NCBI GenBank assembly: GCA_028687585.1 | Contig: JAQTZV010000007.1 | Span: forward strand, 62,001 to 126,000 | Length of the DNA: 64,000 nt | Reading direction: 5' to 3' | From: Desulfuromonadaceae bacterium | Lineage (GTDB): Bacteria > Desulfobacterota > Desulfuromonadia > Geobacterales > Pseudopelobacteraceae | In this document: piece after piece, positions 63,911 through 64,000 of the stretch | Layout of the letters: the number at the start of each line of letters is the position of its first letter | Numbering within the stretch: the first letter of the stretch is position 1 | Translations under genes and position numbers: made by a program | The notes under the pieces: model-generated | Seen by the model: the letters and a program-made list of their open reading frames with translations, nothing else | What the model was told of the DNA's origin: nothing | Database searches by the model: none

Positions 63911-63933
63911 TCCTTTCAGTCGCAGGTACATAC

Positions 63934-64000
63934 ATGAGAGTAAATCTATCAATTCGCGCTGCAATTCAGAGCGACCTTGAATCTGTTATCGCCTTGGATC
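63934..64000 (+). CDS. GNAT-family acetyltransferase, 5' fragment
   Basis: Twenty-two codons, MRVNLSIRAAIQSDLESVIALD, are visible before the window ends. The pattern (I/L)RxAxxxDLExVxxLD is the usual beginning of GNAT N-acetyltransferases. It is 23 bases after the bamC-like gene and may be in the same transcript. Confidence 0.6.
   Translation, partial: MRVNLSIRAAIQSDLESVIALD

Overview
The window reads as chromosome of a Geobacteraceae-type anaerobe (Geobacter sensu lato, Desulfuromonadia). The grounds are very large periplasmic or outer-surface multiheme c-type cytochromes, a 13-gene nuo operon that follows hemL and F0 ATP synthase genes, an HdrABC-Flox electron-transfer operon, a BamB-like tungsten enzyme, and radical-SAM and DUF families typical of this group. 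No species is claimed.

Layout. 1-2.8 kb: the 5' half of kdpA (minus) with a small upstream partner, a DUF4911 gene and a spinster-type MFS transporter. 2.8-7.3 kb: a B12-binding radical SAM protein, a CapA-like phosphoesterase, serS and a tRNA-Ser(UGA). 7.5-14.6 kb: an HD-GYP response regulator and the tamA-tamB outer-membrane assembly pair. 14.8-18.5 kb: argH followed by an ExeA/GspA-like ATPase, a GspB-like protein and a lipoprotein. 18.7-27.9 kb: three secreted cytochrome genes with about 20, 3 and 13 heme sites; two of them share a 1.14-kb stretch that looks identical. 28.1-31.2 kb: atpE, atpB, two small atpI/atpZ genes and hemL. 31.4-46.6 kb: nuoABCDEFGHIJKLMN. 46.7-48.1 kb: prmC and a purine phosphoribosyltransferase gene.

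48.1-57.1 kb is one minus-strand operon: hdrC-hdrB-hdrA-mvhD(floxD)-floxC-floxB-floxA, a ribbon-helix-helix protein and a radical SAM/SPASM protein. It encodes a probable flavin-based bifurcating heterodisulfide-reductase/flavin-oxidoreductase module. Each of its five larger gaps carries an inverted repeat.

57.7-63.9 kb carries trsS (radical SAM), trsM (methyltransferase), two tandem molybdenum/tungsten-cofactor riboswitches each with its own terminator, a DVU_1557-like redox protein, a BamB-like aldehyde:ferredoxin oxidoreductase-family subunit and a BamC-like polyferredoxin. A GNAT gene is cut by the window end.

The two last regions probably work together: Hdr-Flox would supply low-potential electrons to the BamBC-like tungstoenzyme, while the radical SAM and Trs proteins may mature it. 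This is the most interesting part of the window. Its substrate cannot be read from sequence, and a change at one expected active-site position (255) suggests a paralogue rather than standard benzoyl-CoA reductase.
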